64,000 bases of DNA, from NCBI GenBank assembly GCA_017354895.1, contig CP071499.1:1922001-1986000 (forward strand), in the 5' to 3' direction. How positions within the stretch are numbered: position 1 is the first letter of the stretch; each line of letters begins with the position of its first letter. A model generated the notes under the pieces. The model was given only the letters and a program-made list of their open reading frames with translations, was not told where the DNA came from and did no database searches. The position numbers and the translations under genes were made by a program. The DNA is from Podospora comata. Taxonomy: Eukaryota > Ascomycota > Sordariomycetes > Sordariales > Podosporaceae. Positions 10,682-22,800 of the stretch are shown one piece after another.

Positions 10682-11797
10682 ATGGCTAAGAAACGCGGCC
10701 GCCTCCAAGAGGCCCTCAAATCAGCCATCTCCCAGCAAAAACAAAAACCATCTCAACCTCAAGGTCCCCCCTCCAAGAAACAGAAAACCTCCCAAAATCG
10801 CCCCCAACAACAACAACAACAATCCATTAAACCCAAGAAAAAACACCATCAACCCTCCCAATCCGCTCCCATCATCCCCTTTACCCCAACCGACACCATC
10901 CTCCTCCTAGGCGAAGCCGACCTCTCCTTCTCCGCCTCCCTATCCTCCCACCACAAATGCACCGCCCTAACCTCCACCGTCTTCGAACCCTCCCTCCCCG
11001 CCCTCCAAGAAAAATACCCCCACGTCGACAAAAACATCTCCCTCCTCCTATCCCCCCCAAACGCCCACCCAGACTCCCCACCAAACAACAACAAACTCCT
11101 CTACAACATCGACGCCACCAAACTCTCCCTCAAATCCCAATCCTTCTCCCGCATAATCTTCAACTTTCCCCACATCGGCGGCAAGTCAAAAGATGTCAAC
11201 CGACAAGTGAGAGCGAATCAGGAGATGCTGGTTGGCTTTTTCCACCGGGCTCTACTTCATTTGGCGCCAAGGGGAAAGATTATCGTCACGTTGTTTGAGG
11301 GGGAGCCGTATACCTTGTGGAATATCCGTGACCTGGCGCGACATGCCGGGTTGGAGGTGGAGAGGAGTTTCAGGTTTCAGGCGGGGGCGTACCCGGGTTA
11401 TGCGCATGCTAGGACGTTGGGGGTGGTGAGGAACAAGAAGACGGGGGAGGTGAGCGAGAGGGCTTGGAAGGGGGAGAGGAGGGAGAGCAGGAGTTTTGTT
11501 TTTGTGAGGAAGGGGGAGGGGGAGAAAGCTGGACCAGGGCAGGGGAAGAATAGGAAGCAGGAGGGTGAGAAGCCTGGACAAGGGCAGGGGAAGAAAAGGA
11601 AGCAGGAGGAGGAGGAGAGTGAGGAAGAAGAGGAGGAGGAGTTTGAGGGGTGGGGGGAAAGCGGTGAGGAGGAGGAGGAAGAGGATATTGATGAGGAGGA
11701 TGAAGGGTCGTCCGGTGATGAAGTCGATGGTGATGAAAAAGAAGATGGAGATGAAGCCAGTGATGATGAGACAGCACCAAAAGAAACCCAGGGTTAA
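10682..11797 (+). CDS. BMT5: BMT5-like 25S rRNA (uracil-N3)-methyltransferase
   Basis: This single-exon gene encodes 371 residues. The basic, Gln-rich N-terminus (residues 1–65) looks like a nucleolar targeting tail. A Rossmann-type methyltransferase domain of the DUF2431/BMT5 family follows: SAM-binding motif LLLGEADLSFSASL near residue 75, the family motif FNFPHIGGKSKDVNRQVRANQEML near 160, and ITVTLFEGEPY-like core strands (IIVTLFEGEPYTLW) near 200. In yeast, Bmt5 methylates N3 of U2634 in 25S rRNA. The C-terminal 100 residues are an imperfect repeat (GQGKNRKQEGEKPG, GQGKKRKQEEEE) leading to a long Glu/Asp tail. Codon use shifts within the gene: strongly C-ending before about 11,200, G-ending after it. 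The family call is firm; the exact target base is inferred from yeast. Confidence 0.9.
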   Translation: MAKKRGRLQEALKSAISQQKQKPSQPQGPPSKKQKTSQNRPQQQQQQSIKPKKKHHQPSQSAPIIPFTPTDTILLLGEADLSFSASLSSHHKCTALTSTVFEPSLPALQEKYPHVDKNISLLLSPPNAHPDSPPNNNKLLYNIDATKLSLKSQSFSRIIFNFPHIGGKSKDVNRQVRANQEMLVGFFHRALLHLAPRGKIIVTLFEGEPYTLWNIRDLARHAGLEVERSFRFQAGAYPGYAHARTLGVVRNKKTGEVSERAWKGERRESRSFVFVRKGEGEKAGPGQGKNRKQEGEKPGQGQGKKRKQEEEESEEEEEEEFEGWGESGEEEEEEDIDEEDEGSSGDEVDGDEKEDGDEASDDETAPKETQG

Positions 11798-11965
11798 GGT
11801 CGACATGGTGGTTGTTTCACTGATCTTGAAAATCTCAAGATGGAAGGGAGAACATCTTTATTGACACTACAGAAACCATGTCGTCACTACAATCCTCCTC
11901 GCTCACCACTGCCCCGTTGCGAAGTCTCCCACCCCACTATCCCAAAACCACCCTCGAGTTGAAAT

Positions 11966-12320
11966 CTAACAGTAATTACTGTGATCAGCACCACCATTGA
12001 TGCACCCGCTAGTCCGGCAAAAGGCCTGGAAAATGATGTTTCCATCACTCTTGCAAAAGAACAAGGAGTTATTGACATGGGCAGAATCAGTCGGCTGGCC
12101 AGAGCCCTGGAGAGTCTCGATGATTTGGTCATAGTAGTTGCCTACACGAAGGCGATATGTTAGCTGTCTCATCAGGTAATGAAGAAGCTAGGTTATGGTC
12201 ACTGACCCTTGTTGAGCAGTCCGCGTCCGCAGTACATCAGGCTACCCTTACAGTGTTTGGCAAGAGGGCCGGGGCCATGGTGAGGGCGATAAGGGAGACG
12301 GCGGTGGTGAATTTGATCAT
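11966..12320 (-). pseudogene. Small secreted cysteine-rich protein gene, frame-broken
   Basis: ATG at 12318–12320 starts a clear signal peptide (basic start, hydrophobic core, small residues before a cleavage site). That frame ends at a TGA at about 12237. A mature-type frame overlaps it, offset by two bases, and runs to a good donor at 12206 (GTCAGT). It resumes after an acceptor at 12142 (GTGTAG, 65-nt intron with a CTAAC branch site) and ends at TAG 11966–11968. The mature part has about seven cysteines, including CKGSLMYCG and a C-terminal GGADHSNYC, the look of widespread small secreted fungal proteins. The two frames meet at a short CT dinucleotide repeat near 12261–12268. It is either a frameshifted gene, a sequencing error, or a gene using another splice: a GTAAGG at about 12251 joined to the acceptor at about 12163 keeps the frame open but drops the first two cysteines. 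Function is unknown. Confidence 0.5.
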
Positions 12321-14385
12321 TTTGACAGTGGTTGAAGCGGTATAAAGCGGTAGTGTTTGGTATATAGCCTAAGAAGATGTGATGGTTGAGGTTGGATTGA
12401 TGATGAGAATACTGGAAGTTTGCGGGGCGTTTTCACACGCTATTTATTCTCACCTCGAAGGATTTCGTCGCTGCGGCATTCAAGATCTGAGTTTACACTC
12501 TTGGTCATATGTCGACTCAGATTCAAGTCATGTTGATTGGTGTTGGTGAGCTCCGCGGACCCAAGTTGAAAGTGTCAGCATTTGCAAGGGAATGAGGCTA
12601 TTCCCGAGGTCGGTACTACCATCGCCTCACAGAGCTGGCGGGTAATTGAAAACCTGAGCATCAGAACATGAAATGAAGCGCGGCATATCAAATCACCCGG
12701 AGCCCAGGGCCAATATAACAAGAGGCTGAGCAATGTCCTCGGCTTCAATCTGGCTTCGAACACACATGAGGCAACAAACTTTCGAGGACCGAATACATGA
12801 GTGAATCTCATTTCCCAACTTTCTCAGAGTCCTTATTCGCTTTATTTATGTGAAAATTATGCGCCCTGCTGTGACGGTGGAGGAGATGAAGGTAATCCAT
12901 GGACCATCAGAAATGAGCTTTCACTTCGGCCTCTCAAGTCCGTCAGGCCACTACTTTTCTTCCGTTTGTCTATTGTTACCAGAGAAAACCTCGAGTTTGC
13001 CACTCTTTTGATCAAGTCTTTCGGGTCGATATCTTTTTTGTACAATACCCAGAGGACGGACAACTCATAAATCAAGAGCAGACTTTCATCTCATTGCACA
13101 TTGAGCTCTACTGTCCTCGGTTCGCTCTTTCCAAGACAAGTCAACTCGGCCTCCTGTCACATGCTTTATGCCGTGCACAGTTCTTCAAAAAGACGTCATC
13201 TCATTTAGAATTAGAGTATGTGAAACGACAGCATACCACGTTACATAACCTTTGCCATCCAGAGGCTAGCTAACATCGGCCAGCGCGATGTTTACATCTG
13301 CACAAACCATCCACACACACGCCCCCATTCATCACAGTCTGCCTCAAAAGTGCACTTTTCAAGCGAGCCGAAACAGCTCAGCCATGATCTAGGTATCAAG
13401 TACAAGTTGATACCTCCGCCTCAAAAGTCTTCAAGTCCAAGTTTGTACCTCGTCATGCAGCCCCCAGACTAGCTCACATGCAAGCATCCGTTTGCTCCCT
13501 GCACCTCCTTCCACGTCCGGCTCACCGGCTTCAAAAATTCCCCCGTTCTTGCGACAGGATTTGCTCAACTTCCTGTGTGTCCCCGGCTCCTATCCCCGTC
13601 TTGGCGTTGTCAAGTTTTTCTCCCTAGAGGCAAGCTACATCAAAATTCCAGCAACCAGGAAACTCTCACCCGCACTTTCCACACCATCACGTACATGAAA
13701 TACGCCTCGCGATATATTTTGTCCAACCTTGCTACTTCCCCAAACCAACTGGGTTCTTCAAGAGTGGGGGTCAGGTTCGTCTGTCTCTTCAAGCTCGGCA
13801 CAACCTTAGGTAGTTTCTCCTTTCTTCTTCTTTCCCCATGACCAAAGAACCAGAGTCTGCATGCCTTCGGAATAACCTCCCTACTTACACTCAAACTTTC
13901 TGCAGCAACCGATCTCGCCCCAGGCAAAAAAAGAAAAAGAAGAAAAAAACTATCAGATCGTACGATGAGCCTCCCGCCTCTGCATCTCATGAAAACACAC
14001 CCTCCCAACGCCGCCCGCCCCCCTTCGTATCTGTTGCTTGCCTCTTGCCTCTTGCCTCTTGCCTAGTCAGAAGATAGATCACATCTCTGAACTCATAAAT
14101 AACAACTCTCACCCCACCCCCCTGTGTCATATCATGTTTCCTTCCGTCAGGCCTCGGCCGAGCCCCCGAAAAATCGGACATGCCTTACCTATCATTCAGC
14201 CTGGATGTTGAACCGGAGAAGCTCAAACCGAGGTTCCCTAGGTAAGCCCCCATCTAAGCCCCCCACACAGAGAACGGTTAGGAGCAGGATGCATATGCGA
14301 TCCCGGAAGATAGAGTACGCAAAATATGCAAAGGCTTTTCATCCTTATCCAGTGCTTTCATCAACTTCTCCTCGACCCTTCCAGG

Positions 14386-14400
14386 CACACACACACACAC
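14386..14400. repeat. (CA)n microsatellite
   Basis: Simple dinucleotide repeat of about seven units in non-coding DNA. Confidence 0.9.
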
Positions 14401-15712
14401 CACACTGGAAGTGTTTTTCGGACCGAGAGAGGGGCCGAGATGCTATACTACCCTCCTACAAATATGGGTGATTATACTTTGCTTCTTTGATAATGTTATT
14501 CTAGGCATGTGAGTTGGTAGGTTGGTAGGCAGGGAGGGTTACGATCGATCGACATACATCTTGATGATCCACGAGCCTTCTACACCGGGGGAAGGTGATA
14601 GCCGGGGAGAGACACAAATGTCATCTGGGAAAGTTGAGAAAAGAAGCTATCATGATGATCACCCCCAACCGGGTAACCCGAAAGGAAAAGAAAGGATGGT
14701 TCTACATACAGGCAAACCCCCCAGCCCCCTTCAAACGTTGAATCACACCCCCCCTTTTCAGACCAATCCCCGTCCCTTACCCACCTCTTTGTCAAGCCTC
14801 AAGTCAATTACACCAGTGGTGAAACACCACCACAAAGGAATCCCACATCATCAACACCACCACTATCTTTAACCCCCTTCCACCACCACCCTCACCCCTT
14901 ACCTCGTATAACCTCTCTCTCTCAAAAGAAACCGTAAACAAGAACGACAGGCTGTCAATAACACCGAAACCCTCCCCTACCAAGCAATTACCCAAGCAGT
15001 CAGCCCTTTCAAGGCTACCCCAAGATTATCCCAGCTGAAAGCCCACTCAAAAGTAAACAAAGAACCCCCCCTTCCCCTCCCCCAAAATATCACACGTCAC
15101 ATTACGGCCCCCCTCCTCCCCCCATTTTGCCCACACTCCACACATCTTCCCAGATTTGTACAACCAGTCTCAATACCTGTTGAAATTTCCCAAAGACCAT
15201 CCATGCATGACCAAGCCAAAACCGCCGTGGGCAAAATAACTACTAGCTCTGTAAATAAAACCAACACAAGATAGCATCATCCTGAACCACGCATGAAAAG
15301 ATACCTAGGCAATCAAAACTCTAAAGATAGCTTGTAGGTTTTCAGGATAGTTTGTAATTCTTTAAAAGATAATCTGTATGCCTTTAAAAGAGATATTTAA
15401 CTCTGCATCATTACGCCTTTTCTGCCTGCCAGAACCGGTTATTCTTGTCCATGGCATGCCAGCAGGTCAATGAGTTCTGCCTGGCCTTCCGCACCAAGCA
15501 TCCCACAAGATGTCAACAGTAGATAGCCACCAACACTCCTTAGACTCCCACTCTCAACAGAACTCTCTTTATTCAACTAACTCACACTACCCTTATTAAC
15601 CCCCTCCCCCTCTCTCCCCTCCACTAAACTATCCCATTGCACAAACCCAAAAACAAACAAACACACAAATCGACACACTTGTGAGAAAATGTCCCTTATC
15701 CACCCCATAGCA

Positions 15713-15750
15713 AGAAGAAGAAGAAGAAGAAGAAGAACAAGAAGAAGAAA
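15713..15750. repeat. (AAG)n microsatellite
   Basis: A purine trinucleotide run of about ten units with one interruption, in the presumed 3' untranslated region of the neighbouring minus-strand gene, where the transcript would read CTT repeats. Confidence 0.9.
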
Positions 15751-16303
15751 ACAAGATTTCATAACAGCCATAAACAATTCCCCCCCAATGCAAAAGGTCC
15801 CAACACTAACCCCCCCATCCCCCATGTCAAGAGCCCCTTTGAACAGACGGGAATTTATTACCGAGAAAGAAAAAAGTGCAACAGACCAGCATCAGAATAC
15901 CCAAGTAAAGAAACAAACTCATGCAAAAAGATCGATCCCCTCTATCCAATCCACCCGACTGCTCACCCGGAGCAAGCGATGTTACTTTGCGCCTTAACCG
16001 CAAAAGAATGATAGAAGCAAAGGACAAAATTCGCTGTTGCTGAACCCCCCAAGAAAGCTGCAAACCCAAACTGTGCTCCTGAATGTAAAAAAGAAAATGG
16101 CAGTCATCAATCTGTAGCGCCACGCTCAAGAAGAGAAAACCCGAATCAATCCAATCAATCCACTTCACCCATCTCCTGTGCTGTTGTCCACATCAGTCTC
16201 CGTTTTGCCTGTCAAGATACCCAAAAGCAGTCAACCACCCATTTGTGCAAAGTTGTTGTTATTGTTGTTGTGCATCCCCTAACCCCCACCTATCGTCCCA
16301 AGA

Positions 16304-18170
16304 CTACTGTGACCCGTCTCTGGGAAACCTCCCCGTCGGCGATAGGTAACTGTTATTACGATATAGAGTGTGAGAACCCGGCAGCGTCTCATATCCCGAC
16401 GTCAAATAGGATTGGGGCTGCAAAGACGGGGCTTGCTCATGAGTCGGATAACCGTGCGATGTATGTGCCGGTTGCGCTTGCGTGTATGTATACATCCCCG
16501 ACGCCGTCGTCTGAGCCGCCGGATTGTGTTGCCACTGAGTCGGATACAGCGTCGCCGGTCCGGTCGATCCTCCAAAATCAGCAGCAGATCCGTACATGGC
16601 TCGGCGGCTGTCAACCTCTTGCATTGGACTGGCCAGATGAGGTGGCCCGCCAACCGTCAGGGAAACTCCTTCCACATAGTTTTGCTGTGTTGGTGCCAAA
16701 TCGGTATGCACGATTGTGGGACCGGGATGAGCATCGCGCATCGCCATGTCGCTTCCGTAGCTCTGGACAGACATGGTTCGGGCGATGGGGTCCGGGGCAT
16801 CACCGGTATCCTCCTCACGCTTGACCCGCTCGTATTCGGCCTCATCCCCGTCGTCGTCGTCCTCGGGCTCGTGGTTGTCCGCCGTCACGAAGATTTGGGT
16901 GGTGGGGTCTGCAGGACATATTAATCATCAGAAACTCAGTGCCTCAGTTTGCTCAGCACTCACCTATCTCACCCCTCTTGAGCTTCTCCTCCGCCTTTGC
17001 TACCTTAAACGCCTCCTTGAGCCACAGTTTCTTCTTCATGTTCTCCCCCGAGGCATTGAAGAAAGAGGCGGCAGCATCCATAGCAGCCTCCTCCAGCTTG
17101 GCCACAGTCAGATGTTGCGACCGAATGTCCTCGTGTTGCTTATGATTCGGCTCAGTAAGCATGCGGAGGATATGGGTCAGCAGGTGCACACGCTCTATTC
17201 AAAATATTAGCAACCTTGCGTTCTTTCAGATTCAGATACCCAAGAGTATGATGGTACACAGACCTTCTTTCTTGATGTGATCCGGTTCCTTGTGCCTCAG
17301 AAGCACTCTGTTAGGACCATAGTCATTTGGCCACCACCTTGGTGCCGCCTCTTGACCCTTTGTATAAGGATGGTTCGTCTGCTTTTTGGGCTCCATGAGC
17401 TTCACAAAGGCCTTGGCGATGCACCGGCAGAGGATCTGGTGACAGAGCCGAAAACGACGTTCATAAAAGGCCCGCACAACATCCGAATCTCCAATCATGA
17501 TGGTGGTCTTCCTCGACCCGGCAGTGACGGTAGCCACCTCCTCCTCCTCCAACGACCGTGGTGCTCTGGCCCGTCGTGGGCGTTTCCTGCGATGGGAGGC
17601 AGCGCCATGATCAAACTCGTCATGATCATATCCTCTGTCGTGACGACCGTATGGGCCTACAGCATGCGCATAATAGAGATCATTACCAGAATAATCTCCC
17701 TGAACAGGACCAGTCTCTCCTGCAATCGTGTTAGCATACATCGGAATGAAAGATGACATGGATGAGGTTCCGTACTTGATGCGTGTGGAGGTATTCCTTG
17801 CTGATACTGCAGAAAGATGTTCATGTGGAACATCCTGCTAGCATCTACCGCATCGACATTCTCTGGACCGGAAAAAAAAGCGTGCTCGCCATTCTCGAGG
17901 GTAACTGCAAGAAAGAAGTTCTTGTGGTTGATGTGGCAGACTTCTCGCAACGCTCTGCCAACTGTCTGCAACACTGTTAGTTCCTGTTTTCAGGAAGAGA
18001 GGAGATGAGATTCAGTTCTAGACACGTACTGCAGGAGGCACTGTCCTGATAGAATCTGGTGCCAGGTAACGGCCATCCCCTGGAGCCGGCATCAGACCGG
18101 CTCTTTCTGGTTGCCACGCTTGCCTTGGATGAGCAGGTCGGGGATAGACATGGCTGTGAGTATTAACCAT
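16304..18170 (-). CDS. YDR124W-like helical bundle (DUF2841) protein
   Basis: Five exons (18170–18030, 17965–17776, 17719–17264, 17194–16964, 16908–16304) join in phase to 540 residues. Introns are 55–69 nt with GTACGT, GTACGG, GTCTGT and GTGAGT donors. The N-terminal third includes a conserved stretch (REVCHINHKNFFLAVTLENG, then FFSGPENVDAVDASRMF). Near residues 155–185 is a basic RRKRPRRAR patch, a likely nuclear localisation signal. The DUF2841 domain follows (CRCIAKAFVKLMEPKKQ, WWPNDYGPNRVLLRHKEPDH, then a helical bundle to about 335). The C-terminal 200 residues are Gln/Pro/Tyr-rich and disordered, like an activation domain. The same domain occurs in yeast YDR124W and in proteins of the Aspergillus fumigatus hrmA-associated subtelomeric cluster. 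A transcriptional role is my inference. The gene has very long flanking non-coding regions. Confidence 0.85.
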
Positions 18171-19849
18171 GATTGCGGTGAGTCGACTTGAGCTCAAAGT
18201 TGTGATGGTGCTAGGTGAGGTTGGAGGTGTTGCAGTGCTGGAATCAGATGGGCCTGGGGGGCTTCACGCTAATATATCCGTTGGCACCCAATCACTTGTG
18301 CCCAGGGGGTGGTCAGACAGCCTTTGTTGGATGGTTGTGATAGTGACAGAGCCTGAAGGTGAAGGAACCCTTGCTAGTGTTTAGCAGAGAGAGGAAGCTT
18401 TTCAAGACGCCGTCAACTTATTGCAGGCGAGCAGACGTTGGTCAACGGTGCCAAAGGTTAGGGAAGCCACGGGTATTCCTGATGATCGGATGGAACGGAA
18501 GGCAACGTGCTGGTGGCCGAGATGGAGACGGGAGAGGGACCAAACAGCCAGAGTCCCTGGGTAGTCCAATGACAGCTCTGATGGGGACAGTAATGGCTGG
18601 GCCACAAAGAAGGTCGATGGCTGCTTGTCAGGGAGCAATTTCAGTGCTGTTTGCGATATTGATGCTGGAGGTGGAGACACTGGGGTGCTGGTCTCAAACA
18701 CAAGTGTGAGATTGGGGCTGCGAACTCCTGGGTGGGAGATGGACCACGGTCAGTCTTTGTTGTCTGCAAGTCGCATGAGACACTCTGGTGGTCAGGACTC
18801 ACCAGTCAACGGCGGTTCTCTTCCGTCTAATATCCACCAGTGGCTGGACCCTCAACGTAGCTGATGTGGGTGCAGGGTGCTGATGTCAATGTGGAGGTGA
18901 GAAGGTGCGTGCATGTGGGTGTGTGGGTAAAAACAAAAGTGTATATAGTGTGTAGAAATACGTATGTATGCGGGTAAGGAGGGCGCCCCCTGCCTTTCAA
19001 GAAGCTGGTCCTGAATCCAGCCTGGCTCCTTGGGCGCAAGGAACCTCGAAAAAGCAGCGGCTAACGACAAGCAGAACACGAAAAGGTGGCGGGAGCAGGC
19101 CGGCCTAGACGGAACAGACAGTGGTTTGAAAAATTCCCAACACGGTGGTTCCTGAAGACGATAGTCCTGACGATCGTGGGGGAGAGCGCAAGAAATGGCA
19201 GATCGAGTGCATGCAGAAATGTATGCAATAAGCAGCTGTCGCTCTGCTGCCGAGCTGGTGATCACCACGAGCAGGGCCGAGCTTAGAGGCTTGGTGTTGG
19301 AGCTGACTGGCTCCGCTCTTGTTGAAGAGCGTGTGGGTGGTGAGGGTTAGTGTGTGAATGGTGAGAGAGTTCCGGTGGTGTCAGAGGAACAGTCAGTATG
19401 TCGAGTTGGGCTTGTCGTGGGTTCATGCAGGTGTCGAAACAATGCTAGGCCAGAGAGAGAGTGCTTCCGAAAAAGGAGGCAGGAGACGGGGGAGGAAAAT
19501 ATAGAAGGGATCGACCGCTTGTCACACAGAAAAAACAGTTAACAGCTACAACTTTCTAGGCATTTGATTTGAGGCTTCGAATCGGTAGGCTGTCGGGGTT
19601 GGGACCACAGACGGCAGCATAGAGGGCGAGAGAGTACGACAGCGGACAAACGAGTGGGTGATTGTTCGACTCGATAGCCAGTTTGAACTTGGCAACCCAA
19701 CTGCAGGGTGGCCAGGCACTGCAGGACGGACTGCAGCGGCAGCGGGCTTTGCTCTCAAGGCGACTCGATTGGGACCTTGGGAGTGTCGGGTCGCACTGTA
19801 GTTGCATGTATATCGGGAGCGTGCAGCGGGGTCTGGGAGAGACGACGAC

Positions 19850-19886
19850 GGTGGTGGTGGTGGGGGTGGTGGTGGTGGTGGTGGTG
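19850..19886. repeat. (GGT)n microsatellite
   Basis: A trinucleotide run of about twelve units with one G-rich interruption, preceded by three GAC units. Confidence 0.9.
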
Positions 19887-22800
19887 AGGGGGTGTGCCAA
19901 ACGCCGACGATTCATCCATGGCCTCAACCGGCATGGGTCCATGTTGCAAGACAGCCCCCCAGCCCGTGTTCGACTTTACTCTTGCTGTCCACCAGGCGGC
20001 AACACCGTTGTTACGATGCGATAAGTGCCACGGGAGCTTGACCTTTCTGTGATCTGTGGCACCCAAGTAAACATGTACTGATTAAGGGCCTGATACATTC
20101 CATATACCTCATGTCCTACCTTCTTAACATGATGGCAGAGGCCGTGGTGATATCGCAATGTATGCTGCCCCTGGCAGTCCTAAATCTCGCACAGCAACCA
20201 ACACGAGGGGACGGCCGACTGTCGGCACAGTTGTACGAGTACTGTATTCGTACTGTCAGGTGCTGGCCTGGAGAGAGGTGAGACAAAATGATGTGGCGTC
20301 AGCCGTCGAGCTGCTCCTGGATACCTGGTAAAGGTCCAAGCTCCTCAAGCTCCTCAAGCTTCCGCCAGGCTAGGTAGATCCCGTCCCTGTGGGGCCGGGG
20401 TGGGGGTCAGTTACGGGGGTCCACCGACTGCGGGAGCTCGCGATTTCCTGGATCCCGGAAACAGCTTCCCAAAGAAGGCGCGACAGCTTCGGCGAGGTGG
20501 AGTCGTCGAGAGCACGAGCCAATTGTCTGATGAAAGTGTCAAAAGTTTATCATGACAGATGATGCCCTCTTCTATGCTGTGCTCTGCTCCTCAGGCAGAT
20601 ACCGAGATGCCCAAACGATTTGACGCGCATTGCCAAGGACACAGTCATCCTGCCAGTGGATATGGGGCGATGATCAATGCCTCGGTATGCTCCTTGTTGT
20701 GCACAATCTAAGATCTCCATCTCCGCCAACAGATGCCCAACTCTGCTCCCCCTCACGAAGCAGGCTAGAGCATTAATCATCGTTTAGGTGACCTGCCCAA
20801 CTGCTGCCATGCTGCGGCCAGAGATGCACGCAGTAAGCAGCAAGATGGATGGGGAAATCAAGGGATGCACTTGTCGCCGAATTCTGCTCTTTCTGCATTG
20901 TTGCGCTTCCAGCTTGTCAGGCTTTTGATGTGACGCTGCTGATTCGACTCGACCGGTCTCCGCCAACCACTGTGTACCGTACCCGAGCATAGCCTAATGG
21001 TGCATTTTCAGGCCAAACACCTTCTATCGTCAGAAATCAATTGCCCCGTGACAACTGGGCAAAAAATAACATGTAACCGCATCGATGCCAGAGCTGCAAT
21101 TGCACCAGGAGAGTGCGTGCTGACCACACCACACTCAACCGTTGGGCAGCACCTACCTCTAACGCAATCGAGCAACTTTGGAAGGAACACCCGAGACGGG
21201 AACAACCAGGGCACCTCGCCAAAGACAGGAACAACAGGAGAAAGGCAGGAGCACCTCACTTCATGGAGAGAGAGAGAGGAAGCTACCCCCACTGCCTCGA
21301 CTTCTATAACTGCCATCTATCTGCTGCCTTATCTTTTCCCGTCGTTACATTTCCTTATCAAAGGGGAATATTCCTGCTGGGTCAGACTTGCAACCAGTAC
21401 AACTGCCGGTTTTCTGATTATCTAATCATGGCCTCGACGAGTCTCCGGCTCTGGCCAACTTCACCACTTCTTCGTCTCCTCATATCTCACTTCTAACCTG
21501 CTGTCAGATGCGCGGTACCAGATTGCCGGAACGGCCCTTGCCCACCCGTCCGCCGTCTCTGGTCAACTTGACAAAAACCGCATTTGACAGCATTGGCCGA
21601 CAATCTCTGCTGTTTCTTGCCAATTCTTGCGGGGTCGGTTTACTTCTTTTGGAGGACATGGTGCCACAGTTGGTTCTCACCACGCCCAGTCGCCAGGATT
21701 CCTCAGTGGAAATGAAACCACTCTCTCGGGACCGGCATTCGGACGTCCATCGTTGACCTCATCGTTTTCTGACCGCCAGACGCCATCATTTCTTTTGGGC
21801 ATGGAATCTCGCTGGCTCGTCGTGGATTTCCACAGCTCTCAGAAAGGAGAAATGTCCTCCGATCCTGGCTGGCATTGACTGCTTGCCAACCACCTGCGAT
21901 ACCCCCCCATACAGGCTCCTTTGCAGCACATCTCGGGCAGTCTGCCCTATCAGACGCCACCAGATCAGCCAGGCCACAGGTTGTGGCTTCCCCTCCTCTT
22001 GAAACAGCAACCACCGTCAACCAACATGTCTTGCTGTCGTCGCATGCATTGGGCACAGATACAGACTGTACATGCTGGTCATCACCAAAGCCAAGCCTCC
22101 CGGTCCAGATCTCGACAGGTCCCTATGTTTCTTCGTCCAACCACATCTTGTCCAAGTCAACCAATCAGCGGCATGAAAAGCAGCCCTTTCCCCCTAGGTT
22201 TTGACAGCCACAGACTAGGGGTGGCCCAAGCGGCCAGAGGATAAGTTACACAAACAAACTTGTAGCGGACCGACGTGTTTCTATGGCTATTCCCCTTTCA
22301 GTTTCTCTTGCATGGTGAGAAATGCCACGGCGATCCCACTGGCTATGAATCAGCCTGACGGCGGAAATGGCGCGCACAAACAAGACGGTGGCTGGCAAGC
22401 CTTTTTAGACCATCATCAGTCACCAGTGGTTAGTGCAACTGGGCTGTTACCGAGCTGGTGGTAACCTCCGTAACCTCTCGGAGGAAAACACCACGGAAAA
22501 TCATTGCTTCCGACAGCGAAGGATCCAGCCTTCCAGCCAACACTAGAAGGATCATTTTTGGCAGGCGAGGTGTCAGAAGCAGCCAGAGCGGGAGCGGCTG
22601 AAAATGTGTGTCTGGCTCTGATATCAGGGCTTCAGACAGCTGGCGTCTTACTCCCGAGATGGTGTGCTATCGACCTCCCAACCTGGGGAAGAGGTTGGCC
22701 CAACATGGTAGTCCGTAGCCGTCTTGTCCCAGCTGGTTCCGAGGTTTCAGCATTGGAGCACCTGTTGGTTGCGTCCATACCACGACCGCAACGCTCACCA

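Larger units (their letters stand above)
12321..16303. other. 4-kb region without recognisable gene
   Basis: Open frames are short on both strands and none looks like a protein family. The segment 14,540–16,300 is strikingly C-rich on the plus strand and poor in G, with many CCCC runs. Its right end is probably the long 3' untranslated region of the minus-strand gene ending at 16,304. An AT-rich patch at 15,300–15,410 has degenerate repeats around 'gatagcttgta' and 'cctttaaaag', possibly transposon debris. The left end would hold the promoter of the secreted-protein gene. Confidence 0.5.
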
